Source: Oscarella lobularis
Lineage: Eukaryota > Porifera > Homoscleromorpha > Homosclerophorida > Oscarellidae
Direction: 5' to 3'
Length of the DNA: 64,000 nucleotides
Assembly (NCBI RefSeq): GCF_947507565.1
Contig: NC_089182.1
Span: 682,001-746,000, forward strand
The notes under the pieces are model-generated. The model was not told the DNA's origin. It saw only the letters and a program-made list of their open reading frames with translations, and searched no databases. Shown here piece after piece: positions 12,601-22,973 of this stretch (its first letter is position 1; the number at the start of each line of letters is the position of its first letter). The translations under genes and the position numbers were made by a program.

Positions 12601-12942
12601 TAGTGGACGCATGCCGGCTAATGCACTTCTTATTTGTTTTTCTAGGGAACCGTTTCGTGGGAATTGCTTGTCGCCGGGTCCGTCTTTATACTAGGATCCT
12701 ATGTTTTGATATTAGTTCTTCAGTGGAAGTACAATTCTGACCCTGTTGGATACACATTGGGCACTTGCTGTGCAAAGTGCCTTGCATGCTGCGAAGTGCT
12801 CTCCATGGGGTAAAGACTTTTTATTTATTATTTATTAAATTTTAATTATGACTTTTACAGGGTCTATGTTGATGAAGAGCAGGGTAAAGATAGGAGTGAC
12901 TGTGCGGACTCTGAAGAGTCCGTACGACTTCTCGATGATTAG
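9684..12942 (+). CDS. SLC35F5: SLC35F5-like membrane transporter (EamA/DMT family)
   Basis: This is a multi-pass nucleotide-sugar-transporter-like protein; the substrate of SLC35F5 is not firmly established. The start at 9684 (MAPWSSSTRRFF) opens directly into the first membrane helix (FIGTVCLFLADLIWG). Exons 9684-9782, 9850-10014, 10077-10202, 10335-10404 and 10458-10714 are in phase. They encode helix 1-2 (HVKFDKENPFFSSYIY) and the long acidic cytosolic loop typical of F5. After an intron of about 1 kb come FMGYIYLANLGAS, LLPSNLMDTFTLSKFFAV, a VVVLKRR motif and LWLWGCFLL, matching SLC35F5 in order. The C-terminal tail ends SEESVRLLDD with stop at 12940-12942. A 48-nt frame-preserving stretch at 10530-10579 may be a retained or true intron. 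The large intron holds a MITE. Confidence 0.85.
10223..10254. repeat. (TTAA)n repeat in SLC35F5 intron
   Basis: A run of about eight TTAA units lies in the intron between exons ending 10202 and starting 10335. A similar run lies at 18111-18140 in a DNAJC7 intron. Confidence 0.9.
10760..11695. mobile_element. Tc1/mariner-type MITE (non-autonomous)
   Basis: Terminal inverted repeats of about 29 bp begin CAGTACCG at 10760 and are mirrored at 11667-11695, with about four mismatches. The ends are flanked by TA dinucleotides (10758-10759 and 11696-11697), the target duplication typical of Tc1/mariner elements. The 936-bp AT-rich interior has no transposase-sized reading frame. It sits entirely inside the intron 10715-11710 of the SLC35F5-like gene, between CCC-gtgagt and ccgcag-TTT, so the coding sequence is unaffected. 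Confidence 0.85.
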
Positions 12943-13028
12943 AATTTTATAGAACAGCAGTGCAGTATTTAAATACATTTTTTTCTCAATCCTTTCGACG
13001 TATAAAGTAGCGCACGCTGCGTCCAAAC

Positions 13029-14986
13029 ATGGGCGACGAAAAAAAGAGCGATGACGAGAAGTTGGACGCAATTCGCCAGCAGGTTCTCCGGCTTTTCACA
13101 CTAGTCGACGCGCTGAATGTTTCTTCTAGATGGAATTCTATCTTGGGGACCCCAATCTTCGTCACGATCGATTTACGCGATCAGAAATCGAAAAATCCGA
13201 GCACGGGTGTAGGTCTTTATAGCAAAGGCGCAATGCATTCGCAGCTAAACCTTCTCTAGACGTTCCGCTGTGGCTCTTCTTGAAATTCAACAAATTGCGA
13301 CAGTTGACGAACGACGTGGAAACCATTTGCAAAGGAATTCGAAAGAGCGATCATTTAGAAGTAAACGTGCCGTTCGTTTTTATTTTGCAAATAAACAAAA
13401 AATCATTTATTTCCAGCTGAGCGAATGCGGAAAAAAGGTTCGTCGAAAACGTCCGCTCGAGCCGATCAAAGACACCGACCCGCAGACAATCTATGTGGTG
13501 TGTACGAGATTATTTATAGAAATTCATTATCATAGTTTTTCTATAGGATCGTCTTCCTGTCAATGCAACGCACGATCGTCTAAGAAATATCTTTAGTCGT
13601 TACGGAGTTGTTGACTATATTAGGTGAGAAAAATCTCTCTTTTTTTTGAGATGCCTGGACTGACGTTTTTGCGGTGCAGTCTTCCCTGTCATACTTCTGG
13701 TCGACCAAAAGGGTTCGCTTTCGTAGAGTTTGAGACCGCCGAGGCGGCGACGAGGGCGTTGAAAGTAGAGAAACAGTTGGCTGTGATTATTCGTTTCTAT
13801 TTACACACTAGGAATTTGGTAATATGAAAGACGACGACGCGGCGGCAGGTAGCGATGTAGGGGCAGTCGATATGAAAAAGCGAAAGAGGAAAAGAGAGAG
13901 GGAGACAGAAAAGGATAAAGAGTCGTCTACGGCGAAGAGATCTAAGCTCGACGGCGACGCTAGCGCTGCTACTGACAACGATCCCGATCCAATGGCAAAA
14001 TCATTGAAAATCATGTCAAAGTAAGGGGATAATAATCATAGAATCACACACGCGCGAGAGAGGGGGTCATCCAATATATAGGCAACAGTGGGCTCATTTC
14101 AAGTCCATGTACAAATCGATGCAACGCGACAAGATAAAGAAATTGAAAGCTGCAGTGAGAGAGCAGAGAAAGAATGAGGAGGGGGACGTCGCAGCAGCAG
14201 CAGCTGCAGAGAAATCCAGCCTTGCTCTTGTCCCAGGCAGCATCATTCGCTTCGAAGGAAATTTAGACGGCGTCACGTTCAGTTCACTCAAGGCAAGATT
14301 AGATGCAAATATCTATTAAAATTGAGCATTGGAGTTACAGGCTCAGTTCTCGTCTTTCACTCGCGTGTCTTATCTTGACTACGAAGAGGGCAACTCCGTC
14401 GTACGTTCGACTGCATGGAAGAGAAAGAGGAAATGTATCATAGCTTGTCTCTAGGGACACGTGCGCTTTCCAGACGCCGTGGCGGCTGCATCTCTTCTCA
14501 ACTCGCTATTGGAGGGAAAATTTCCAGCAGCGGATGGAATAATAAAGAAATTAAGTCTTCGCGTGCTGAGAGGTGAGGTGCACCACGCTTCTCAGCTCCT
14601 TCCTTGCATGGGTATTGTTCCCGTGTAGGAGACGAAGAGGCGTCGTACGTCGAACGCGTGAAAGAAGGTAAAAAGGCGCGACGTTCGAGGCCTCGATCGA
14701 AGCGACGAGGCTACGAGAAGGTAATCTGCAATCGAGCGAAGCGTTTTTTTTGAGATATATTGTTTATTAGCAGTGGATTGCCAAGGCCGATGCCGTGGCT
14801 GAGAAAAAGTCGGCGGACGTGCCGTCGACGATTCACATCGTCTTTTCGGACAGCGAAGGCGAGGAAGAGAAGAAGGCGGGTCGGGACGCCAGTCAGCAAC
14901 CGGCAGTCGATGAAACGGTACGCGAGAAGGATAAGAAGAAGAAAAAGAAGAAAAAGAAAAAGAAACGTGCGGCAATTGAGACGTGA
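13029..14986 (+). CDS. LARP7: La-related protein 7 (7SK snRNP component)
   Basis: LARP7 binds the 3' end of 7SK RNA and stabilises the P-TEFb-inhibiting snRNP; it also acts in U6 modification. Exon 1 ends at DAIRQQ, a 48-nt intron follows, and exon 2 gives the La motif MEFYLGDPNLRHDRF...EKSEHGYVPLWLFLKFNKLRQL. Next comes RRM1 (TIYV, then NIFSRYGVVDYI and RPKGFAFVEFETAEAATRAL), a basic and acidic linker, the helix KSMYKSMQRDKIKKL, and the C-terminal xRRM (GSIIRFEGNLDGVTFSSLK, then GHVRFPDAVAAASLL, and RGDEEASYVERV). The protein ends in a lysine-rich tail, KKKKKKKKKKKRAAIET, with stop at 14984-14986. Domain order and length match the animal family. Confidence 0.92.
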
Positions 14987-15091
14987 GGTACCTAGTGAGC
15001 TAATGAAGAATTTTAATTTGATGATCGATAAAGTCGGCTATAATTCAACGTGCAAGCCAGTTCGTTGATCTGTAGATGCCAAAAAATACAA

Positions 15092-15489
15092 ATGGAAAGA
15101 TTTCTCCTCCACGATAGTTTGAACCGTTTGAACGTCAAAGCAGAGACTAATTCCCGGATTGCCGAATCGTCGACCTCGTGCTCGAGCCGTTGTCTCCGCA
15201 AACAGGCTCGAAAAGTGGCCTTTCTAGACATCAAACGTGCACTGAAAGGTACACCAAACTAAATTCAATTCAATTGTTTTGAGCGCAATATCGAGTCTTT
15301 TTTTTTGACATGCTGTCGGCGCGATCTGCCAGAAGGGAGTCCCTGCCGGCTTTAGGACTGAAGACAGCAAGGCAAGGCTACGAGGTCGTTACGCGAACGA
15401 AGTTTCTACGAGCGGGAGCCCCTTTTCCCCGTGTACCCGTTGACCGATACCGCAAGTTGTGCGATGCCGAGACTTCGCGTGCAGTTTGA
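15092..15489 (+). CDS. Small predicted protein, two exons, unknown
   Basis: Exon 1 (15092-15248) and exon 2 (15356-15489) join in phase 1 through a GT-AG intron with a polypyrimidine-rich 3' part, giving 96 residues. The protein is basic, with two arginine/lysine-rich helical stretches (RKQARKVAFLDIKRALK) and a C-terminal PVDRYRKLCDAETSRAV. There is no signal peptide or membrane segment. I do not recognise it. The DRYRKL motif near the end is reminiscent of small axonemal proteins, but that is only an impression. It begins 105 bp after the LARP7 stop on the same strand. An alternative acceptor at 15334 gives a frame that stops almost at once. Confidence 0.4.
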
Positions 15490-15552
15490 AACGAACTCTC
15501 GCAATAACTTGAATTTACACGAGCGATTTCCTCAAGTAACGGAACCGTCGAC

Positions 15553-16099
15553 CTTTTCGCTTGAAAAGCAAATAGAAAGCTGAGCAGACGAGCTGAGGTG
15601 CAACAGGGTTATATTACCCTAAGGGTTATTCGTATATGGTTTTCCAAGAAGAAGTCGTAGAGTTGAAGCAAAAAAAAATGGAGAAAGAAGAGTAAACCTC
15701 GCCTCAAGGTATTTCTCATTGATTTCTCCCCGTATCAATTGTTTTGTCGTGTAGTTGTTCCCCCAATCCGACGAGGCAGACGCAGCCATCCCTCTGTGGC
15801 CAAGAGCGATAAATAGGCCATACCTCTGCAGAGGCTCTAGAGTTGCCTCCCCGCGTAAGGCAGAGCACTGGCGGGTAAATCAGTGACGCCCCTTGGAATT
15901 GCACCTGTGAGTGGACTGACATCCCAGCTGCCACTTTCACAGTCCAAGGCTCGGAGCCAGGAGGTTAAACGGGCTCACCCTCCGCGGGGGAGTATGGAGT
16001 GACCCCACGAGCCTTTGGCTCATAGCAGGTGCCCACCTGGCCTTACCCGTTTTGGGCGAGGGGGTGGATGGAGGAGAGGGGAAACTATGGCCGTTTTTT
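15553..16099 (+). ncRNA. Candidate structured non-coding RNA
   Basis: The 859-bp gap 15490-16348 has no convincing coding exon but contains a series of strong hairpins. These are CTTTTC/GAAAAG (15553-15568, 4-nt loop); a nested stem CCTTGGA, TGTGA, GTGG pairing with CCAC, TCACA, TCCAAGG (15891-15949); GAGCC-TTT-GGCTC (16009-16021); CAGG/CCTG (16026-16039); and CCC-GTTTT-GGG (16046-16056). A T6 run at 16094-16099 follows and could terminate RNA polymerase III. The block is clearly more GC-rich than the AT-rich sequence after it. The strand is assumed from the T run. No match to 7SK, 7SL, RNase P or spliceosomal RNAs was recognised. A repeat copy is the main alternative. Confidence 0.3.
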
Positions 16100-16348
16100 G
16101 CGCTGAACAATTTTAATTAATTAATTAAACGTAATTTTTAATTGAGAAGAGGCGCGTTCGGGAACTTTATTTTAAATAAAGAATTGCAAAGACTATGCGT
16201 CATTCACTTCGCGCAACATTTCAAAGTCCTCGTACCGGATTACATACATCCACGTGTAGTTCCCAATTATCCAAATGAAAATTCATACGACGAGCCGGGT
16301 CCTCCACCAAATGAAAAACCTACGCACAGAGAAGAAAAACGTAGAGAG

Positions 16349-18700
16349 TCAAATGAACGAAACTTCTTCAGCACCTCTTCCTGGACCGCCACCCCCAAAA
16401 AATCCGCCTCCGCCTCCAGCAAAGAACTGCTGAAACACACTTGTCGGATCAAACCCTAAATAAGAAAATAACGTGTTTTTCTTCAAGCTCCGATTATTGC
16501 TCACCGAACCCATCCATTTCGTCTAGATCTTCCCCATTGTCGTAGCGTGCCTTTTTCCTTCTGTCTGAGAGCACGCTATATGCTTGGCCCACCTGCAGAC
16601 AAAAGCAATGAGAGCCGTAATATAAATACTAGGCTATCCCACTTCTTTGAACATTCTTTCCGCTTCTTCCCTGTCCTCTGGCGTTCCAGATGAATGTCGA
16701 TCTAGAACGAACATTTGTTTAGTATACGTGCGCTGAAATGCATTAGACAATATAAATACATTGGATGCAAGAAGGACTAAATCTATCCCACCTCTTACCA
16801 GGATGATATTTCATTGCTAATTTCTTATAGGATCGCTTTATTTCGTCGTCGGTTGCAGACTTCGAAACGTTGAGTATCTTATAGTAGTCCTTTCTCTTGC
16901 TAAGTTTGAGTCTTTTCTTTGCGTCTCGAAGGTATTGCCTGTTTTCTGCGCAAAACACCGGCGGTGATATGAATTGAAACGCACACAAAGAGTCGTCACA
17001 TACTCACCATGTGTCGGTTCTTTCTCCAGGACTGTCTCATAATCGCGCACCGCGTCTTCGTACCTGTCTAATTCAGTATAACTACGAACAGACAAACAGA
17101 AACGTAATACTTTCTGGTTCTAATAAAAACAGAGTCCGAACTGACCTCTTTGCTCGTCGATAGTAGGCTTTTATATAGTCTGGATCCAGCTCAAGTGCCC
17201 TATCGCAATCGCTAACGGACTCTTCCAGCTGACGCAACTACAGAAAACCCAAACATAAGGCAAATAGGAGATGATAACCCCAGGCAGGTAGTGTACCTGG
17301 GCCTTGGCTAGGGCTCGATTGTAGAACAATTTGGCATTTGTTGCTGCATTCGACGGATCAATATCCAACGCAGCCGTATAGCTGTCCAACGCATCCGAAT
17401 ACTTCCCGACTTTGAAATGAGCGTTGCCCGCCTCTCGCTTCGTCTTGAGCGCTTTAGTTAGCTAGGAAACAGCAAAAAAAAGAACGCTAGAGTATTCCAT
17501 TGAGAACGTTTTAGGTTATACCTTGAACGCAGCTTTGCCCTTCTTGTGCTCGGGATCGGATCGAAGGACTTGAACAAAATGCTGCGAAGCCTTGTCTGGA
17601 TCATCCTGACGAAAAAATCAATCAATTGGAGAAATCGATTGGAGAAATAGTAGGGATTTAGAAACAATTATTTATTACTTTCGTCAAAATTTCTTTATAA
17701 TTAATACCTGGTAATAATAGCATAGACCTCTAACGTAAAGAGCGTCCGCATTCGTCCCGTCTTTCCGCAGGATATCTCTAAAATTCCCATTCAGATCATC
17801 CCCCTCCCATCTACCCCTCTTTCGTACATCGTCAAGTGTTGGGCCTCCCGAAGTTTCTTGAGGCACACGAGGGCCTCGGCTCTCATCAACTTGAAGCGAA
17901 TCGAAGCGGGCGAACACGTCAAAGCTTGACTCATTAAAAACATAACCTTAGAAAATTAATATACTTGGAGGAGGAAAACAATCGATTATTGAATGTAACA
18001 CCTTATCAAATTTTTTCCCTTCCAACGCGTCTTCTCCGTCGACGGCTAATTGTTTAATATTTTCAATAGTTTGAAGCTATTTGAGAACGATTAGAATTCT
18101 GATTTTTTATTTTAATTAATTAATTAATTAATTAATTAATCTACCTCCGCCTTCGCCGCCATATTACCCGGCTCCAATTCCAACACTTTCATCAAGTTCA
18201 CTCGCGCCGCCTCCAAATCGCCGAAGCCCACGTGACACTTCGCCTTACGGAAGTAAGCCTACGCGAAATGGAAAATTCTAGAAACGAGGGCGGAGCGTCG
18301 CAGAAAAAAAAAAACGACGCGATTTCACCTTGACGAAGCTGGGATTGTGCCGAATTGCCGCTTCGCAGTCGTTCAACGCGTCGTCGAAGTAGTTGAGAGC
18401 CAAAAAAGCGGCGGCGCGATTCGAATAACACGTCGCGTTGGTTGGATCGCAATCTAGAGGAGCTTTTCGCTTCGTTTTTACGTTTACTATTGGAAGATTG
18501 TTTGCCTAGTGCCTCCGAGTAGAGGCGCACTGCTCCTCTGTAGTCCTTTGCGGTGTAGAGTGCGTTTCCCTCCTTTTTCTTCGTCTCCGCGGCGATTCTG
18601 GTCACGAAATGTGCTAGACTGAGATTGATGGGACTGTGACTAGCGATTACAATGGCGTTTGAAAGTCCATCTGGTCGGATTCGTCGACGGTGGCTGCCAT
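16349..18700 (-). CDS. DNAJC7: DNAJC7 (TPR2) co-chaperone
   Basis: DNAJC7 bridges HSP70 and HSP90 through TPR domains and stimulates HSP70 through its J domain. The ATG at 18698-18700 opens [17 protein letters not shown], which a 53-nt intron (18598-18650) joins to [19 protein letters not shown], the first TPR. The TPR array continues through about ten short exons ([63 protein letters not shown]). The J domain starts [20 protein letters not shown], and its HPD motif is formed across a splice junction (KYHP|DRHSSG). The C-terminus is a glycine/phenylalanine-rich tail ([23 protein letters not shown]) with stop at 16349-16351. Order and length match the vertebrate protein closely. Confidence 0.92.
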
Positions 18701-18840
18701 CGTGGTCGGCGCGTCGGCGAGTCCCTGAATGGCAGGCAGGTGATACCGCACGCTATCGGTGCGTCACAAGTCTCGTGGACCGGAAATTTTCTACTGTACC
18801 AGGTACGTTTATTTAGAAGGCAGTATGTACTGCATTACAT

Positions 18841-19941
18841 CTAGTTTTTTATACTAATCACTAAGTCTGTTGAGCCGTACTGTCCTCCATCTGAAGTATC
18901 AGAAAAAAGGCGAGTCTGTTGATTGGGAATTGATGCAACGTCGTGTGACTCAATTAGACCCGGTTCGTGCTCTTTTTTACTTCTCTTGCACTTGAAAGTG
19001 TTCGTAAAACTTTTGGTCCACAAAGTATAAATCAGCGGATTGAGAAGGACCACTAAGCAATACATGTATGCATTGGCGATATCAATGTAGATTCCCGCTT
19101 CGTTCATTAGAGATTCTTTGTTTCCATACCTGATCATGAAATATATATTCCACGTTCCACACAAAAGCAATAGTACACCGTCAATAAACACGATAGTCGC
19201 CAATTTGAATCCTAAGAAAGGAACTCGTGATGAAATTTCACTCTTCAGCGTGGCAAAGAAAATAGCGGTATATGAGAAAATAACAACAACACCGCAGACT
19301 GCAGCTACTGGGATTTGAACATCGTTTATTTCGTCGCCATCTTTATCATGAGGAAAAAAACGCCCGAAGAAGTCCCAGCAGACGGACCAATTTAAAATTT
19401 CACTGTCTGGTTCGTTGACTGTCACGTAGACATAATGACTGATAGCTAAACTCGTACTAAAAATCCAGAAGACAATAAGCCAATTTCTAACAGTCGACTT
19501 CAAACATCGTTTGGGCTTCCCAAATAGTCCAATATTCTCTCTAACTGCGAACAAAGCCACAGCGGCCATGATTAGAAAACTTTGAACGACGCTGAAGTGA
19601 TTCAAAATAAATGACGTAACGCACAAGCCTTTTGTGAGTGCAGTGGCCGCTTGAAACCATCTGCCAGCCGCATTCATAGCGGCAATACTCGCAAGTCTCG
19701 AAACGGCAAATAAACCATCGGCCGCTGCCAGATGAACGATAAAAAAAGACCAGTGGGCTACGGGTACGCTTTCGCTGCCTCGTTTCAATCGCCAGACGAT
19801 AACAACGACGTTGAGAGCAATAGCAACGGCTGACATAACCACCAGCGGGTATTGCACCCAGGGAATTGTTACCTCCATGTACCTGAGGCATTGGCTGGAG
19901 TTCTGATTGGAACAGGTTTTCAATAATGCGTCTATCGTCAT
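18841..19941 (-). CDS. Class A-like (rhodopsin-type) GPCR
   Basis: A single-exon seven-helix receptor of 366 residues. The short N-terminus has an N-glycosylation site (NSS). TM1 is YPLVVMSAVAIALNVVVIVW. TM7 carries NPLIYTLW, matching the NPxxY motif. The usual DRY after TM3 is replaced by a RENIG-type stretch (FAVRENIGLF), so coupling by the standard ionic lock is uncertain. The C-tail is basic (KCKRSKKEHE), then Ser/Thr-rich. The ligand is unknown. It is transcribed away from the tandem GPCR array that begins at 20315, sharing a 373-bp gap, but its sequence is not close to that array. Confidence 0.85.
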   Translation of the reverse strand: MTIDALLKTCSNQNSSQCLRYMEVTIPWVQYPLVVMSAVAIALNVVVIVWRLKRGSESVPVAHWSFFIVHLAAADGLFAVSRLASIAAMNAAGRWFQAATALTKGLCVTSFILNHFSVVQSFLIMAAVALFAVRENIGLFGKPKRCLKSTVRNWLIVFWIFSTSLAISHYVYVTVNEPDSEILNWSVCWDFFGRFFPHDKDGDEINDVQIPVAAVCGVVVIFSYTAIFFATLKSEISSRVPFLGFKLATIVFIDGVLLLLCGTWNIYFMIRYGNKESLMNEAGIYIDIANAYMYCLVVLLNPLIYTLWTKSFTNTFKCKRSKKEHEPGLIESHDVASIPNQQTRLFSDTSDGGQYGSTDLVISIKN

Positions 19942-20314
19942 CTCAAGAGTCTGACTAGGCCCGCTGTTTTTAGGAAACTGAACGGCGAGCGGCAGGACTC
20001 GCCTCTTTTGTTAGCCAATATATATATATAGAGGAGGGATCGAGCTTTCCGCGTAGCAACACGATCGAGCGCCGTGCTTATCGGTTAGGACGCTTTTAGA
20101 AATCCGTACTGTGCATAGGTCGAATGCATGACTAACCGGATCTAATCACTTAAAACAGACTCCACTTCGACGTACGCTTAGGTCGTCGGCGACTGCTTAG
20201 TGTAGCGAAACCGAAACTCCCCGTGGGCCTTTCCCTCAGTTGGCATATAGGTCAAAACCCGACATCTTGTCGTCATTCAGCCGCCCACGTACCCTCGCCC
20301 ACTCAACGTACCTG
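19942..20314. promoter_or_regulatory. Divergent gap between two GPCR genes
   Basis: A 373-bp non-coding gap separates the minus-strand GPCR from the first plus-strand array GPCR. A (TA)n TATA-like run at about 20020-20032 sits roughly 80 bp upstream of the minus-strand start. No clear TATA was seen for the plus-strand gene. Confidence 0.35.
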
Positions 20315-21697
20315 ATGGAAAACGTCTCTTACAAACACGTTACCGTATGCGGAAACGAGTCGTTCCTTGACTACAGCCTCGCAGAAACCGGGACCAATTC
20401 GTCTACCTGGCATATATATTCGATCTGGCTTTCCTGGCTACAGTTTGGTCTATTCAAGAGCACGTCAATTCAACTTCTCCTGTGGACTTACACGGTTCTG
20501 GCACTTATTGGAAACGCTTTTGTGACGCTGCGTCGATGCGTGCAACGACCCCGAGCCGGAGAGCAGGCGTCCCCTATATCCCTGTTGGTTATCAATTTGA
20601 CGATTACCTGCTGCATCTACGGCCTCCACCTGCTCTTTTTTCAGGTGTCAATAACGTGGTGCAAAAAGTGGAACGACGCCTTTCCCGGTCAAATATGTCG
20701 CATGGGCGCAATTGCCTACGCCGTCTCGGCGATCATGACTAATCTCCTGACGATGACGATTGCCATAGCAGCGCTCGCCTCGTTTCTCGGATGCGTCATC
20801 CCCATTGCGACAAGCAAGAAAAGGCTCGTGATTCTCATTGGATTCGAGTGGCTGCTCTCTTTCAGTTTCGGCGCGCTCATTGGCGTCAGCTTTCACGATC
20901 ACAACAAAATGGAGACGCCAAAACTGAAAGTCGCCAGTTGGTACCACTGTTCCCCACTCTATTGGGGACTCTCCCCGGGTCGATACATCGGAAGAGCGAC
21001 GGCAAAAGATCTTGCGACGGCCGTATTTTGGGTCGAATCGACGGTCGTCTTCACCGTCATATTCGCCTACATCGTCATCATGTTTCGCATCTGTTTGCTA
21101 CGACGTCAAACGCATCGCAACGACGCCAAAGAATCGGGCAACGGTGCCACTCGATTGTCGTTCTCGACCGGCTTGGGCGCTCGTCTGCTCGGCATCGTCG
21201 CCATCGTCATACTCAATTGGATATCGTACTCCATGCTCTTCTTTACGCCTGTGCCCGAGAAGCCGACGCCGGACGAAAGGCTATCGTTCTGGCGCATGTC
21301 GGTGGCGGGAGTCATTTTTCAGCCGCTTCTCTCCGCCGTCGTTCCGTTTTTGTATACGCGCGCGCCGGACGTCGCGTGGTCGTGCCGGTGTCGGCGGAAG
21401 ATCAGGTGTCAACGACTGATGTCGGGAAGCTCCGACGACGAAGGCGACGTTCTGTTGAAGGGCAAAGACGACGGCGAGAGATGGAGCGACGATAGTATAC
21501 GTGAAGGATGTTTCTCTGTGTCTTGCTTCGGCGACGACGAAACGGAGCAGAGCAATCGGCGGCGACTCAGAGAAGCGACGAGCGCGCAATACTATTGCAC
21601 GCAGGAGAGCTCCGCTTGGACGAGGGGGGAGTCCTCGCTGACGACAGACTGGTGCAGCACGGCGCACGTGCAGAATAAGATCGAAGAGCATTCGTAG
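20315..21697 (+). CDS. Tandem-array GPCR A (seven-TM, long C-tail)
   Basis: The first of four paralogous single-family receptors. The open frame extends to 20240, but the codon there is TTG; the first ATG is at 20315 (MENVSYKHVTVCGNESF), which also aligns with the paralogs' starts. It has about 460 residues with seven hydrophobic helices. TM1 follows LLLWTYTVLALIGNAFVTLRR. The shared motifs are the N-terminal CGNESF glycosylation site, a cysteine pair between TM3 (QVSITWCKKW) and extracellular loop 2 (HCSPLYWG), and TM7 VVPFLYTRAPD in place of NPxxY. No DRY motif follows TM3. Its C-tail of about 100 residues is much longer than in the others, acidic and serine-rich. Ligand unknown. Confidence 0.85.
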   Translation: MENVSYKHVTVCGNESFLDYSLAETGTNSSTWHIYSIWLSWLQFGLFKSTSIQLLLWTYTVLALIGNAFVTLRRCVQRPRAGEQASPISLLVINLTITCCIYGLHLLFFQVSITWCKKWNDAFPGQICRMGAIAYAVSAIMTNLLTMTIAIAALASFLGCVIPIATSKKRLVILIGFEWLLSFSFGALIGVSFHDHNKMETPKLKVASWYHCSPLYWGLSPGRYIGRATAKDLATAVFWVESTVVFTVIFAYIVIMFRICLLRRQTHRNDAKESGNGATRLSFSTGLGARLLGIVAIVILNWISYSMLFFTPVPEKPTPDERLSFWRMSVAGVIFQPLLSAVVPFLYTRAPDVAWSCRCRRKIRCQRLMSGSSDDEGDVLLKGKDDGERWSDDSIREGCFSVSCFGDDETEQSNRRRLREATSAQYYCTQESSAWTRGESSLTTDWCSTAHVQNKIEEHS

Positions 21698-21808
21698 TAC
21701 AGTGTACAGCTGATGAATAGTATCGAAATAGATTCCGCCCAATCGCCTTTCGGTTTTCGTCACGAGTCACGTACACGTGAATAATCGAATATTCCAGCCG
21801 TTTTGCCC

Positions 21809-21816
21809 TATATAAA
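21809..21816 (+). promoter_or_regulatory. TATA box of GPCR B
   Basis: TATATAAA lies 54 bp upstream of the ATG at 21870, a position compatible with a TATA-directed transcription start in the short 5' leader. Confidence 0.5.
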
Positions 21817-21869
21817 AACTCGGGGTGGACGGACTCGGCAATTAAATCCGAACGGAATCAATTTGATCG

Positions 21870-22973
21870 ATGCTCGCCTATTGCGGCAACGAGTCGTTCA
21901 AAGTATTTCAGTCGAACTCGTCGTGGATTACCTGGGACGAGTACGGCGCGCTGCGTCAAACGCCCGTTCTCGTCATCTTTTGGATCGACGCGACGATCGC
22001 TCTCCTCGGCAACGCAATCGTCTTCGCGTGGCGATGCTGTCAGCCGAGAGACGCTCGCTACAGTCCCGTTTCGTTTCTCGTTATGAACATGGCCGTGTCG
22101 AATTTTCTCTACGGCGTTCACCTACTCTTCTATCAAGTCTCCATTAGCCAGTGCACGACGTGGGATGCGAAAATCGAAACGGAACTGTGTCGAATTTCGG
22201 CCATCTGTTTTGGCCTGTCGGCTATTATGAACAATTTGCTCACAATAGCTATTGCGCTGACGACGCTTATAGGTCTGTTTGCGAGAAGCTGCTACGTGCG
22301 ATTGACAATCGCAAAAATGGCGTTGTTTATTGCGATCGAATGGCTCGTCGCCGCCGCCGTGGGGATTTTACTAGGCGTGCTCTACCGAGGGCACGAGAAC
22401 ATAAAAGGAGTGGGCGAAACAATGAACTGGCATCAATGTTCGCCTTTGCATTTCGGTTATACGCTCGATCTATTTCCCAAGTCGTTCGCCCTAAACGTAG
22501 TCGACCGATCCGTCTACTATCTCGAGACGTTCGGCGTGTTTCTAACCGTTCTACTCTACGTCATCCTTATCGTCAAAATTTGCACGTTCAAATTCAAGGG
22601 AAAGGGTACCAAGGCGATATCGTGTGCGACGAGCGGTCTCGGAGTTCGTCTCGTCGTCATTATAACGATAAATGTCGTCGATTGGCTTTCGTTTTCGATA
22701 TTCTACTTGAAGTACAAAAACGATGCGAACGCGGCCGAGATCGCGACGAAGCCGTCGTCGCAGACCGTCTATCATAAAATCGCGATCATGAGCATCTTTC
22801 TCCATCCCCTCCTGCCCGTCGTCAATCCTTTTCTCTACGCTCCAGTACAAAAGATCTTTTCGCTCAAGGCACTTCAATGTTGCAGAAAGAAAACACCGCC
22901 CGAATCGAGCTATCTTCTCAGTAAAGCGGCGGTCACCTATCTCTTTCCAGACACCGAAGTGACTTCTACGTAA
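21870..22973 (+). CDS. Tandem-array GPCR B
   Basis: A single-exon 367-residue seven-helix receptor, paralogous to the genes at 20315, 23217 and 24625. It starts MLAYCGNESFKVFQSNSSW, with two N-glycosylation sequons. TM1 is preceded by FWIDATIALLGNAIVFAWRCC. The conserved disulfide cysteines are in SISQCTTWD and NWHQCSPLHFG. TM7 ends VVNPFLYAPVQ, close to NPxxY with Leu before Tyr. TM3 ends ALTTLIGLFARS with no DRY. A short C-tail ends with TEVTST. Spacing to the neighbours is under 250 bp, consistent with local tandem duplication. Confidence 0.88.
   Translation: MLAYCGNESFKVFQSNSSWITWDEYGALRQTPVLVIFWIDATIALLGNAIVFAWRCCQPRDARYSPVSFLVMNMAVSNFLYGVHLLFYQVSISQCTTWDAKIETELCRISAICFGLSAIMNNLLTIAIALTTLIGLFARSCYVRLTIAKMALFIAIEWLVAAAVGILLGVLYRGHENIKGVGETMNWHQCSPLHFGYTLDLFPKSFALNVVDRSVYYLETFGVFLTVLLYVILIVKICTFKFKGKGTKAISCATSGLGVRLVVIITINVVDWLSFSIFYLKYKNDANAAEIATKPSSQTVYHKIAIMSIFLHPLLPVVNPFLYAPVQKIFSLKALQCCRKKTPPESSYLLSKAAVTYLFPDTEVTST

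Noticed and set aside
15616-15622. ACCCTAA as a telomerase RNA template.
   Set aside because: It is only 7 nt, shorter than one and a half repeats, and forms part of the palindrome ACCCTAAGGGT.
20240-20314. Longer N-terminus for GPCR A from 20240.
   Set aside because: The codon at 20240 is TTG; the first ATG is at 20315 and aligns with the starts of the three paralogs.
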